From: Candidatus Moraniibacteriota bacterium
GTDB lineage: Bacteria > Patescibacteriota > Minisyncoccia > Moranbacterales > UBA1568
Length of the DNA stretch: 59,054 nucleotides
Reading direction: 5' to 3'
NCBI GenBank assembly: GCA_013334245.1
Contig: JAAXXZ010000006.1
Coordinates: 1-59,054, forward strand
The translations under genes were made by a program, and so were the position numbers. The notes beneath the pieces are model-generated. The model was not told the origin of the DNA and searched no databases. It saw nothing but the letters and a program-made list of their open reading frames with translations. Positions 26,368 to 35,821 of the stretch are shown piece by piece; the stretch's first letter is position 1, and each line of letters begins with the position of its first letter.

Positions 26368-26720
26368 TGGCACGAAATAATTTTTTATCTAGGAGAGATC
26401 ATAAATCGAATCAGCGTATGCGGCGGATCGGTGACATGATGGTAATAATGCCTGTCGCTTCCGAAACGAAGGCAAGGAAGACGGTCGCAGCCGACGAAAA
26501 GACCGTGTTTTTTCTTGCTGAAAAGGCGGTTTCCGAGTTATACGGCGTTCGAGGTCGTGAAAACGTGACGCCGAGGTATTGGAAGAGCGGAAAGCTGTTC
26601 CTTTCCTGCCGGAGTCCTCTCTGGGCGAATGAGTTGTGGATAACCCGTGATACTTTGCGGAGTCGCATCAATAATGAGCTTGGTTATGAGGGCGTGAAGG
26701 AGATTAAGACGTCGGAATAG
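26367..26720 (+). CDS. DUF721/DciA-like protein
   Basis: GTG start overlaps the dnaN stop by 1 nt (TAGTG); GKLFLSCRSPLWANELWITRDTLRSRINNELG resembles the DUF721 core. Confidence 0.65.
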   Translation: MARNNFLSRRDHKSNQRMRRIGDMMVIMPVASETKARKTVAADEKTVFFLAEKAVSELYGVRGRENVTPRYWKSGKLFLSCRSPLWANELWITRDTLRSRINNELGYEGVKEIKTSE

Positions 26721-26734
26721 GAAAAAAGGTGGGT

Positions 26735-27412
26735 ATGGCTGATTTCAAGACCCATATTTCCTTCGGAATCGCGCTCGGCATACTCGGAATGATAGGAATC
26801 GTTTCCGTTTCACTCTCGAGCGACCCCGGGTTATTATTGGCGGCATTCGTGGCGGCAACCCTAGGATCGGTATTGCCTGATATCGACAGCGATTCCGGCG
26901 TTCCATACCACGTGACGTTCGGTTCGCTTGCGCTTGTGGCGGGAGCGCTCGCGTTTGCGGAATACTCCAGATATGGAGTGGTGGATTGGAGGTTGTTTCT
27001 GTATTATGCCGTCGGGACGGCGCTTTTCGTGTGGGTCGTCGTCGGGACCGTTTTCAAGCACTTCACAAGACATCGGGGAATGGCACACTCTATCCCTGCC
27101 GCGATCCTTACGGGATTATGCGCATTTATGCTCTGTTCCCGATGTGCATTCGACGACCCGGAATCATTTCTTATCGGTTCGGCCGCGTCGGTCGGATATC
27201 TCATCCATCTCGTTCTTGACGAGGTATATGCCGCGGCTAATTTCAACGGGATCATATTCTCTCCGAGCCGTTCTTTGGGGAGCGCCCTCAAGATGTTCTC
27301 ACATTCCCTGTTCATGAATGTCGTCATGTATGGAACGATCGTCTTTCTCTGCGTAGTCAATCTTCTTCGGCTGCGAACACTCTTCACGTTTTTCGTGGGG
27401 CGTTTTGACTAG
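26735..27412 (+). CDS. YdjM/DUF457-like membrane-bound metal-dependent hydrolase
   Basis: MADFKTHISFGIALGI...GSVLPDIDSDSG...RHRGMAHSIPAA...GYLIHLVLDE. Confidence 0.8.
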   Translation: MADFKTHISFGIALGILGMIGIVSVSLSSDPGLLLAAFVAATLGSVLPDIDSDSGVPYHVTFGSLALVAGALAFAEYSRYGVVDWRLFLYYAVGTALFVWVVVGTVFKHFTRHRGMAHSIPAAILTGLCAFMLCSRCAFDDPESFLIGSAASVGYLIHLVLDEVYAAANFNGIIFSPSRSLGSALKMFSHSLFMNVVMYGTIVFLCVVNLLRLRTLFTFFVGRFD

Positions 27413-27510
27413 GCTGGGACCCGGTATCTCGGAACACCGAAGCGGAATCGATCCATCCCTGAAAAATGAACGCAACGAGGCTGCCGCGCGGATTTTCCGT
27501 GGGAAGAAAA

Positions 27511-27541
27511 ACGGCCATGACCCGAAGTCATGACCGTTATT
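27511..27541. terminator. Terminator ACGGCCATGAC-CCGAA-GTCATGACCGT
   Basis: 11-bp stem with one mismatch, A/T-rich flanks. Confidence 0.65.
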
Positions 27542-27553
27542 TGAAAAACTGAC

Positions 27554-30115
27554 TTACCAACTAACCGATACGCTTTTCTCGCCACCAGCCGTATTCCCAT
27601 TCTTATCCTTGACGAGAGCTTGGATATGTATCGAAGAACCGTTCCTTTCGCTCGGGACCGCGTAGGAGGTTTCGAGAGAGTTGTTGCCCGTAGACGCGAC
27701 CTCATTCCCGTCGACGAGTATTTTCAGTGAATCCACACCGTAGGGCGCGTCGGCCTTTACCTGAATCGTTACGGACGGACCGGAACCGTCGGAAGAGACC
27801 GAAACATCCGGTCGGTAGCTCGAAAAATCGCTCTCTTTGCACTCGTCGGTCGGTGCGTCGGCGTTGACGTCACCCTTTCCTTTGTTTTTCTTGTACCAGT
27901 CTTTTACTCCCTCCTCCCACTTTTTGAATTGAGGATCGTTTTCCGGCTTTTCAGGCGCTTTGCCGAGAGGGTCGGAGCGATCAACATAGAAAAGGATGTC
28001 ATGAACGTTCACGAAGTCCTTCTTGTCCGCCTTGCTGTCCGGACAATACTCGTTCGCGAGGCAGTACTTGTTGTTCTTGCCCGGAATCTCACAGACTTTA
28101 AGGTTTTCCTGCTTGTCGAGCTCGCCGTTTAACAGTGGTTTCTTCATCCAATCCTGATCCTTGTTCTCGTCCCGAAGTCGGTTCGCGTCATATTCCGGGA
28201 ATTTCTCGATAGCCTGGTTTTGGAGCGCGAAATCCATGAATTTCCGAAAAATCGGGGCAGCTACGTTGATTCCGTCCGCGCCGGATACCATCGCCGTATT
28301 ATCGTTGTTTCCAGCCCAAACTCCCACGGCGATCTGCGGGGTGAAACCGACGGTCCAGCCGTCACGAAACTCGTTCGTCGTTCCGGTCTTCGCCGCGACC
28401 GGACGATTATCGAACCGCAATGGGTTGTTTGTGCCGAAAACCGGGGCCCGATAGTCGTTGGTCGACATGATGTGATCGAGCATGGCGACATACTTCTCAT
28501 CGACGACGCGCTCGCCGGCCGAATCCTTGAACTCTTCGAGCACGTTTCCTTTCGCGTCCTCGATCTTGAGTATGGCCGTCTTGTCCCGTCGAACGCCACC
28601 TTGTGCCAGGGTTGAGTAGGCATTCACGTGGTCGAGAAGGGTGATTTCTCCTCCTCCAAGAACGAGCGACAATCCGTACCGGTTCTCATCCTGGAGACTC
28701 GTGATGCCGAGGCTTTTCGCGAAAGTGATTGCGTCCTTCACGCCGACGAGGTAGAGCGTCTTTACGGCGGGAATGTTGAGTGACTGCGCGAGTGTCTCCT
28801 TCATCGGCATCGGGCCATTGAACTTCCCGTTGTAATTCTGCGGCTTGTAATCCTTTCCCTCGTCCGTGCTGAAATTCGTTTCTGTGTCGTAGAGGATCGT
28901 CTCCGGGGTATAGCCTTTCGTGAACGCATCGAGATAGACATACGGCTTGAAGGACGAGCCCGGCTGCCGTTCCCGGATAGCGACGTTCACCTGGCCGTCG
29001 ATTGCCCTGTCGAAGTAGTCGCGCGAGCCGACCATGGCGAGTACCTGTCCCGTTTTCGGGTCCATAGCGACAAGAGAGGCGTTCTCCGCCTTCCATTTCC
29101 GCTCGTTCTCTACCGCCTGATCGTGAACGATCCGCTGTGCCTCCTCCTGTTTGTCCCAGTCAAGTGTCGTATAGACCTTGAGACCCATCGACTCCACGGC
29201 GCTCTCGCCGTATTTTTGTGAAAGATAGTCCTTTACGAACATGACGAAGTGGGGAGCCGCGATGATGTCTTTCTGTGTAGCTATCTTGTCGAGCGTCTTC
29301 TCCGCGATGGCGGCATCCGCTTCCTCTTGGGTGATATAACCGAGCTTCGCCATCTGTTGGAGCGCCTTGTCTTTGCGGACGATCAGCCGGTCGACATGGG
29401 AGCCATACGGCGAATAGTAGGTCGGCGCATTCGGAAGCGATGCGAGGACGGCCGATTCATCGAGCGAAAGATCTTTCGCGGGCTTTCCGAAAAATGTCTG
29501 TGCGGCCGCCTCGATCCCGTACGCGTTCGATCCGTAGGGAATCTCGTTCAGATACATGCCGAGAATCTCGTCCTTGCCGAATTTTTGCTCGATTTCAAGC
29601 GAGAGCAGGACCTCCTTCACCTTTCGGACAAGCGTTTTTTCGTTCGTCAGAAGCGAGTTTTTCACGAATTGCTGGGTTATGGTCGATCCTCCCTGGGCGG
29701 CGCCGCCCCGTACGACATCCTTGAAGACGGCACGGAGAATGGAGGACAGTTTGATGCCGTGGTGCGAATAGAAATCCTGATCTTCGAGGACAAGCGTCGC
29801 GACCTGGACGCTTTTCGGGATATCGGCAAACGCGACGATAGTCCTTTTTTCCTCGCCGTGAACGTCATAGAGCAGGTGTTCGCCGGATCGGTCGTAAATC
29901 TTCGTGGATTCCGGTATGACGCGAGAGTTGACTTTCCCAGGGCTCGGCAAATCCTTCGCGACCCATGCGAAGAGCGCAATCGCGATGATGAACACCGTTC
30001 CGGCGCCCCAAAGGGCGATACGCCCGAGGATTTTCGGCCATTCGCGCCTGTCAGCTTCGGACAATCTCCGCCACCTGCCGTCCGATGGCCGGAATCGGTC
30101 AAAAAGTCTTTTCAT
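27554..30115 (-). CDS. Class A penicillin-binding protein (PBP1A-like)
   Basis: GT51 LEDQDFYSHHGIKLSSILRAVFKDVVRGGAAQGGSTITQQFVKN; transpeptidase PGSSFKPYVY, SLN, KTGTTNEFRDGWTVGFTP. Confidence 0.95.
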   Translation of the reverse strand: MKRLFDRFRPSDGRWRRLSEADRREWPKILGRIALWGAGTVFIIAIALFAWVAKDLPSPGKVNSRVIPESTKIYDRSGEHLLYDVHGEEKRTIVAFADIPKSVQVATLVLEDQDFYSHHGIKLSSILRAVFKDVVRGGAAQGGSTITQQFVKNSLLTNEKTLVRKVKEVLLSLEIEQKFGKDEILGMYLNEIPYGSNAYGIEAAAQTFFGKPAKDLSLDESAVLASLPNAPTYYSPYGSHVDRLIVRKDKALQQMAKLGYITQEEADAAIAEKTLDKIATQKDIIAAPHFVMFVKDYLSQKYGESAVESMGLKVYTTLDWDKQEEAQRIVHDQAVENERKWKAENASLVAMDPKTGQVLAMVGSRDYFDRAIDGQVNVAIRERQPGSSFKPYVYLDAFTKGYTPETILYDTETNFSTDEGKDYKPQNYNGKFNGPMPMKETLAQSLNIPAVKTLYLVGVKDAITFAKSLGITSLQDENRYGLSLVLGGGEITLLDHVNAYSTLAQGGVRRDKTAILKIEDAKGNVLEEFKDSAGERVVDEKYVAMLDHIMSTNDYRAPVFGTNNPLRFDNRPVAAKTGTTNEFRDGWTVGFTPQIAVGVWAGNNDNTAMVSGADGINVAAPIFRKFMDFALQNQAIEKFPEYDANRLRDENKDQDWMKKPLLNGELDKQENLKVCEIPGKNNKYCLANEYCPDSKADKKDFVNVHDILFYVDRSDPLGKAPEKPENDPQFKKWEEGVKDWYKKNKGKGDVNADAPTDECKESDFSSYRPDVSVSSDGSGPSVTIQVKADAPYGVDSLKILVDGNEVASTGNNSLETSYAVPSERNGSSIHIQALVKDKNGNTAGGEKSVSVSW

Positions 30116-30118
30116 AAG

Positions 30119-30147
30119 CAAAAATCAGCTTTTGTAGGCTGATTTTA
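30119..30147 (-). terminator. Intrinsic terminator ending the ATP-grasp/DUF1704 operon
   Basis: Minus strand AAAATCAGC-CTACAAAA-GCTGATTTTTG. Confidence 0.7.
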
Positions 30148-30181
30148 CCATGAAACACGACCGAATTCAACGTGCGAAACC

Positions 30182-32110
30182 TCAGTGTTTTCCATCAAGC
30201 GTATAGTTTCCTTTTATCCGATCCCAGATTTCCAAGCTATAAAATTTCGGATCGATAACGTTATCCGGATCGACAAATCCGTTTCCGCAAAGAAAACGTA
30301 GCGCTTCGGAGTTCGCGCTTCCTATATAGAGCAGTTTCTCGATGCCTTGTTCCTTGAATGCCCGAAAAACCTCGGTTTGTTCCAGGTATGCCGTATCCTT
30401 GCTGTGAACAAGGAATGACGACTGCCTGTCAAGGCCCAGTTCGTTCACGAACAGTCGTTTCGCTCTATTGATTGAGCGTTTTAGCGCCGAAACCGCTTCG
30501 TTTCGAAAGCCATCCTTATCCAGTATGCCCGCATCCCGTTTCGCTCGGGACAGGGAAAGCATGCTCTCATAGTGAGCCTCGACGCACTCGAGATATGAGC
30601 CGCCTTCGAGTTTCTTGCTCATGGCGCGCGTATAATGCGGTCCGGGAAGAAAGGATGTGCCGAAGGCGTTTCGTGAAACGAAGTCCTGGTTACGCATCGC
30701 GGCGCATTCCGCGAACGGGGCCCATCTGCCGGCGCCTGAGCGCTTGAATATCCGAAGGGGAAGAAGTTCCTTGTTTGTATGCTGGAGTACATGGCCCTCG
30801 ATTTCATGGGCAAGGGTCGGAAGAACGTCCATGACTGAAAGATCTTTCCTCGGCCCTTTCACTGTTTTTGACTTCGGATCAGTTGAGAATCCGCTCGCAT
30901 CATATCGTTCATGGAGTACAAAACGCCATTTGCCATCGGGTGCTGGCGTTGGATCGTCCGGGTCGAATGTGTCTGAGCCGAACGCGCTAAGTAGTCCGTA
31001 CCGGCTGAGTAGCTCGTCGCCTATCGACTGGGTTTCTCCGAACGTCAGTGACTTGGCGCCAATTCTTTCGGGGTCAAGGCCGAGGTTTTCCAACGAGTCC
31101 TTCTCGTGAAGCGTGGATTTGATGATTTCTTCCTCGATTGAGTCGGCATAACGCGCCAGTTCCTCCCCGACCTGTTTTTGCCAGCCGTTCGAATCGTGCT
31201 CCTCGGAAGCGCCGTGAATGACCTTGTCCATTCGGGAGAGGTCCGTTTCCGGGTTTTCCGTAATGGAAGAAAGCTGCAGAAGCGCTTTTTCCGGATCGCT
31301 CAAGGATTCCTGGCCGAGCAGGGTGCGTTTTTCTTTCAATGACGCCGCAGCCTGGGATGACCCGATAATCATCTCGTTGACTCGTCTCGAATACAGGTCC
31401 AACGTGTCCGATAACACACGTTCCATTTCCTGGCCGAGATGCGGACCGTTCACGAGCTCCGAATGGAATTTTTTCAACGCCCCTTTGAACTGTCTGAGCC
31501 GCTCAGAACGCCGAAGACTTTCTTCCGGCGTGAGAAGGAGATGAATCCTGTCAGGGGCGGTGGCGTTCCGAATGTCTATAGCCGCGTCTTCATCCATGGT
31601 CGCGGAGAGTTCCGAGAACAGGCTCTGCTCGTGATAGTCGTTCGAGCGTCGAAAGAAATTGGTGCGGTCCTTTCCGTTTGCCGAGAGTATCTCCGGAACG
31701 TGCCCGAGAAGGAAGCGCTTCACGGAATCGGAATCATCGCCGTCCACGGATATGCCGAACAGCTTTTCAAATGAGGCCCGACCTTTCTCGGTAAGGAGGT
31801 ATTCCGTATACGCGGTGGCGCTTTTCGGAGAGAGAGAGTATATCTTTTCCAACGTTTCTCCCAGCGCGTTCTCGAATCGGATGAACGCCGCCCTTTCGGA
31901 TTCGCTTAGCGGATGCCTGTCCTGCGCCGCCTCCATCTCGCTCCTGATTTCCTTCGCGTCTTCGCCGACGCGTTCAAACACGCGTGGCTTATAGAGCGGT
32001 TGCTGTTCCTGTTTCCGGGGAATCGATGTCGACAGTTCCGATGGTGTCATGGCGTTTCGTGTCGTTGCGGAGGCTGGGAAAAATTTCCTCAAGAAGGATC
32101 GATGAGACAT
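30182..32110 (-). CDS. DUF1704 (MATCAP-like) HExxxH metallopeptidase
   Basis: VLPTLAHEIEGHVLQHTNKELLPL with conserved flanks; possible internal start at 32050. Confidence 0.75.
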   Translation of the reverse strand: MSHRSFLRKFFPASATTRNAMTPSELSTSIPRKQEQQPLYKPRVFERVGEDAKEIRSEMEAAQDRHPLSESERAAFIRFENALGETLEKIYSLSPKSATAYTEYLLTEKGRASFEKLFGISVDGDDSDSVKRFLLGHVPEILSANGKDRTNFFRRSNDYHEQSLFSELSATMDEDAAIDIRNATAPDRIHLLLTPEESLRRSERLRQFKGALKKFHSELVNGPHLGQEMERVLSDTLDLYSRRVNEMIIGSSQAAASLKEKRTLLGQESLSDPEKALLQLSSITENPETDLSRMDKVIHGASEEHDSNGWQKQVGEELARYADSIEEEIIKSTLHEKDSLENLGLDPERIGAKSLTFGETQSIGDELLSRYGLLSAFGSDTFDPDDPTPAPDGKWRFVLHERYDASGFSTDPKSKTVKGPRKDLSVMDVLPTLAHEIEGHVLQHTNKELLPLRIFKRSGAGRWAPFAECAAMRNQDFVSRNAFGTSFLPGPHYTRAMSKKLEGGSYLECVEAHYESMLSLSRAKRDAGILDKDGFRNEAVSALKRSINRAKRLFVNELGLDRQSSFLVHSKDTAYLEQTEVFRAFKEQGIEKLLYIGSANSEALRFLCGNGFVDPDNVIDPKFYSLEIWDRIKGNYTLDGKH

Positions 32111-33080
32111 CGGTATCGCCGCCTTCGACGAGTGGGGCCTCGTGCATATTGTAATACGGATTGCAGTTCACTTCGAGGACGACGTAATTTCCCGGCTCGG
32201 CTTCGGCCGAGATGTCCTTTACGAGGAAATCGATTCCGGCGAAATCGAGCCCGGCTATTTCCATGGACCGGATACAGATATCGCGAAACGAGGGGTGCAT
32301 CAGATGGAGTGAATTTATGGCGCGACCTCCGTCCGTCATGTTCATGTTGTTTCGGAGTCGGACCGTCCGTCCGGCCTCGACGACCGAATCCGTCGTCAGT
32401 CGTTCGCGTTTCAGGGTATCCATCGCGACCTCGTCGAGACGAAGCTTGTATCCTGCCGGCCTCGAATCATTGAAGGCCTCGATGAGCTCGCGGACGGTCG
32501 AAACGCCGGTTCCCGTCACCGATGCGGGGGTCTTTTCCGTGCACGCGATGACGGATCCCTTGAAGACGAGCAAACGATACTCCCGTCCGACGAACATCTC
32601 CTCGACCAGGAACGTATCCCGCTTGAAGTCATGTTCCCGTTTCGCGGAGCGGAAATCGCGGATCGCCTGCCGGAGTTCGGAGGCGTTCCGTATATCCCAG
32701 CTTACCCCGCGAGACATCGAACCGTGGGTCGGCTTGAGAATGACCGGGTATCGGAGTACTCCCTCCCTCATCGCGCGGAGCGCGCTTTCCGTGGAGTCGG
32801 CTACGAATCCCTTCGGGACTTCCACGCCGACTTCGTTCAAGATGAGCTTGGTCATTTCCTTGTCTCTCGTGAGGTTGGTCATGAGCTTCCACGCGGGAGC
32901 ATTCGCTCCGTTCATGAAAAAAGACTTTCCGCCGTGCCGCATGCGTATAAGCGCCTTCTCTCCCTCCTCCGACAAAAGCGCGACCTCGATGCCATATCGG
33001 ACGGCTCTCTTCAGCAGGGATCGGAATCCTCCATGACGTATCTTTTTCTGCACCGCCTCCTCGTCGAGTATCGTTATCAT
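31989..33080 (-). CDS. ATP-grasp ligase (RimK/cyanophycin-synthetase-like)
   Basis: MTNLTRDKEMTKLILNEVGVEVPKGF, PVILKPTHGSMSRGV, LVEEMFVGREYRLLVF, GIDFLVKD...VVLEVNCNPYYNMHEAP. Confidence 0.88.
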   Translation of the reverse strand: MITILDEEAVQKKIRHGGFRSLLKRAVRYGIEVALLSEEGEKALIRMRHGGKSFFMNGANAPAWKLMTNLTRDKEMTKLILNEVGVEVPKGFVADSTESALRAMREGVLRYPVILKPTHGSMSRGVSWDIRNASELRQAIRDFRSAKREHDFKRDTFLVEEMFVGREYRLLVFKGSVIACTEKTPASVTGTGVSTVRELIEAFNDSRPAGYKLRLDEVAMDTLKRERLTTDSVVEAGRTVRLRNNMNMTDGGRAINSLHLMHPSFRDICIRSMEIAGLDFAGIDFLVKDISAEAEPGNYVVLEVNCNPYYNMHEAPLVEGGDTDVSSILLEEIFPSLRNDTKRHDTIGTVDIDSPETGTATAL

Positions 33081-33092
33081 GACGTGGTTCGA

Positions 33093-34520
33093 TTACCGTT
33101 TAGCGGGACTGCTGCCCGTGTTTGTGCGTTTCGTGACGTCGACCAAAAAACGGGCAAGGCTTTTTCTTCCTATAATCATCGGATATTCGAGACCCGATCG
33201 GTCGATGATGGTTGCCCGGGCCGGAATCCGTAGCCCGTCAACCTCGATTTCCGTGCGGATGGCGACTCGGTATGTCGTGCCGCTGGCGGACTTGATCGGG
33301 ATGGTCGCGACGACGTCTTGGATGTGTTCGAACATCTTCCAACGTTCCGTACGCGTGAGTTCCGATATCTCGTCCCAGTCCTTGGCGGCCTCGAGGTATC
33401 CGTCGACCGTCTTTCCGTATCCGAGATCGCGAGCCAGGTCGATATCTATCGACGTCGAGTCGGCTCCCGTGTCTATCTTGGCCTCGACGACTATTTCCTT
33501 TCCGTCCTTTCCGAAGAGGCGAACCTTTTCTACGGACCCGATGACACGCTTTCCGGAGAGCTCCTCGATTTCCTCCTCGATCTCTCCGCCGAAGAGGTTC
33601 TTCCCGAGGAGGATGCCTCGCTCGGTCGTCTTCACCTTGAGGCCCTTCACCCTATCCAGCCGACCCTTGAGTCCCGTGAGATTGGCGATCTGTATGGAGA
33701 GGCCAGGACGGGCGTTGAGTTCGAGAAGCACCGGGCCGCGATCGCGATCGATGGCGATATCCGCCCCGAGAAAGCCGAGTCCGGAAACGGATTGTGACTC
33801 GACCGCTATCCGCAGAATCTCGTTCCAGTAGGGGATCCGGATTCCGGAGAGAGCGAGCCGTGTTTTCGGAACGTATTCGATGATGAACGATTTTCCAACG
33901 ACGGCACTTGTCGTGGTTCCGGTCGCGAGGTCGATGCCGAGTCCTATCGCGCCCTGTTGCAGGTTCGCCTTGCCGTCGGATTCCCGTGTGGGGAGACGGA
34001 GCATGGCCATGACGGGAACCTTGTTAAAAACGATGACGCGGATGTCGGGGATTCCCTTGTATGCGTACGGCTTGAACAGCTTGAGCAGCTTCAGACGTTC
34101 CTCGAAGAACGCGATATCCGGCGTGTTCGTAAGCGAATACGATCCGTCGAGAATGTTGCGAATGTGCGCCTTGAGATCGTCGACGGTCACGACGGACCCG
34201 TTCGCCTTGACCCAGGCGTCGGTTCGACCGCGCCTCCGTCCGTAAACGATGAGTATACCTTCTCCGCCGAAGCCCCGATTCGGTTTGAGCGCGAAGCTTC
34301 CCGGTAGCGAATCCCAGTCGAAGGTATCGAGCTCCGCATGGTTTCTGATGCGCGCGACAAGGCCCGGAACGGGAAGTCCGTTCTTTCGGAGCAACCGTTT
34401 CGCGAGAAGTTTGTTGTCGGCGAACTCTCGGCTGCGGCGCCGGTTCAACGGACGCACGTAGTCGAGATTTCGTGCGTTCATGCCGAGGACCTCGCGGCTG
34501 TTTCGAAGCAGTTCGAACAT
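33093..34520 (-). CDS. Alpha-L-glutamate ligase-type ATP-grasp fused to a retropepsin-like (RimB/PF05618-type) domain
   Basis: N-terminal ATP-grasp (SFALKPNRGFGGEGILIV, LLELNARPGLSIQIAN); C-terminal VEAKIDTGADSTSIDIDLARDLGYG and MIIGRKSLARFLVDVTK. Confidence 0.85.
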   Translation of the reverse strand: MFELLRNSREVLGMNARNLDYVRPLNRRRSREFADNKLLAKRLLRKNGLPVPGLVARIRNHAELDTFDWDSLPGSFALKPNRGFGGEGILIVYGRRRGRTDAWVKANGSVVTVDDLKAHIRNILDGSYSLTNTPDIAFFEERLKLLKLFKPYAYKGIPDIRVIVFNKVPVMAMLRLPTRESDGKANLQQGAIGLGIDLATGTTTSAVVGKSFIIEYVPKTRLALSGIRIPYWNEILRIAVESQSVSGLGFLGADIAIDRDRGPVLLELNARPGLSIQIANLTGLKGRLDRVKGLKVKTTERGILLGKNLFGGEIEEEIEELSGKRVIGSVEKVRLFGKDGKEIVVEAKIDTGADSTSIDIDLARDLGYGKTVDGYLEAAKDWDEISELTRTERWKMFEHIQDVVATIPIKSASGTTYRVAIRTEIEVDGLRIPARATIIDRSGLEYPMIIGRKSLARFLVDVTKRTNTGSSPAKR

Positions 34521-34524
34521 ACGA

Positions 34525-35181
34525 CTATTTCTGTCTCAAAACGTTCAGGAACCGTACGTACTCCGTCAGTCGAAGCCCGGTCCACTTGCCAAGAAGCACG
34601 TTGAGCGGAATCGTGAGTAGGACGGTCCACGGATAGGCGAGGATGAACAATACGAACGACGGCCATGAGATGAGCGCGTACCCGACCAGGGAGATGCCGA
34701 GCGTCTCGGCTGCCAAGAGAAGCGCGGCCTGAGTTCCCTTTTCAAGCTGTAAGGCGACGAATTTCTCGGTGATCGTGATCATGATGAGTAACGGGAATAT
34801 CGACACGCCCGCCAGGCCGGTCCGGTGATATGCGCCTCCAATGACGAGAATGCCTAGCATGGAGAACGAGATGACCGAGAGCGTTATGGCTACACGAGGG
34901 AGATACAGCAGACGGAAACGACGAAGGACGTACCGGGTCACCATTCCGATTACGATGACGCTCGCAAAAATCGCGATGCCGTATTTGAGGCCGTTCGGAT
35001 CGAAGGCGAGGAGGGCGAACGTGATTATGGAGGGCGTATATATGCCGAACGCTTTTATGCCGACGACCTGTCGGAAAAATGACGCGAGCGTCGCGACGAC
35101 CGGCAGAAGCAGAAGAAGCGCCATCGTCTGCGCCGGAACGTTCTGGTCGACGATGAATTGCGTGATCGGACTGAATTCCAT
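34525..35181 (-). CDS. 7TM protein like the 7TM module of inactive-transglutaminase/7TM (UUP1) proteins
   Basis: VVGIKAFGIYTPSIITFALLA...YLPRVAITLSVISFSMLGILVIGG; adjacent to the glutamate-ligase/retropepsin gene. Confidence 0.75.
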   Translation of the reverse strand: MEFSPITQFIVDQNVPAQTMALLLLLPVVATLASFFRQVVGIKAFGIYTPSIITFALLAFDPNGLKYGIAIFASVIVIGMVTRYVLRRFRLLYLPRVAITLSVISFSMLGILVIGGAYHRTGLAGVSIFPLLIMITITEKFVALQLEKGTQAALLLAAETLGISLVGYALISWPSFVLFILAYPWTVLLTIPLNVLLGKWTGLRLTEYVRFLNVLRQK

Positions 35182-35247
35182 AGTGGCGACGTAACAATGA
35201 TTCGTACCTTGTATCTCGGCGGGATGCGAGATCGCGATATCCCGCGC

Positions 35248-35742
35248 CTATCGGTTCCCGTACACGCTCCGTGCCTTTCGGGAGAATGCGTGGCATACCG
35301 CTACCGCGATCGCGTCGGCCGTATCGTCCGGTTTCGGAATCTCCGGGAGTCGGAGAATATTCTTTGTCATCATCTGTACCTGGCGCTTGTCCGCGGAGCC
35401 GTAGCCCGTGACCGACTGTTTGACTTGATTCGGAGTATAACCAGCGATAATAACACCGAAGCGTCTCAATGTCAAGAGGATAACTCCGCGTGCCTGGGCG
35501 ACTGAAATGGCGGTTTTTGCGTTCGTGGAGAAGAAGAGTTCTTCGACGGATGCTTCTTGTGGTTCATGGAGGCGGAGTACCGACTCGAGTTCGTCCGCGA
35601 GCGCGCAGAGTCGGTCCGCCGGATCAAGGCCTTTCTCCGTGACGATGTGTCCGTAGGCGATGGGCGTAAGGTTCCCGCCGTTTTCATCAATGACGCCCCA
35701 GCCGATGATCGCCGTTCCGGGATCGATGCCGATGATTCTCAT
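35248..35742 (-). CDS. ruvC: Holliday junction resolvase RuvC
   Basis: MRIIGIDPGTAIIGWGVID, EELFFSTNAKTAISVAQARGVI, DDTADAIAVAVCH. Confidence 0.95.
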   Translation of the reverse strand: MRIIGIDPGTAIIGWGVIDENGGNLTPIAYGHIVTEKGLDPADRLCALADELESVLRLHEPQEASVEELFFSTNAKTAISVAQARGVILLTLRRFGVIIAGYTPNQVKQSVTGYGSADKRQVQMMTKNILRLPEIPKPDDTADAIAVAVCHAFSRKARSVYGNR

Positions 35743-35821
35743 ATATCAGTCGACAATTAACAGATGACGATCGATCCGTCGCTCATTATGCGTATGCCGC
35801 AAAATGATCCAGGGCTCCTGC

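Noticed and set aside
29249-30142. 297-aa ORF on + strand
   Set aside because: Antisense to the clear PBP1A gene; long antisense ORFs are common in this GC-rich codon usage.
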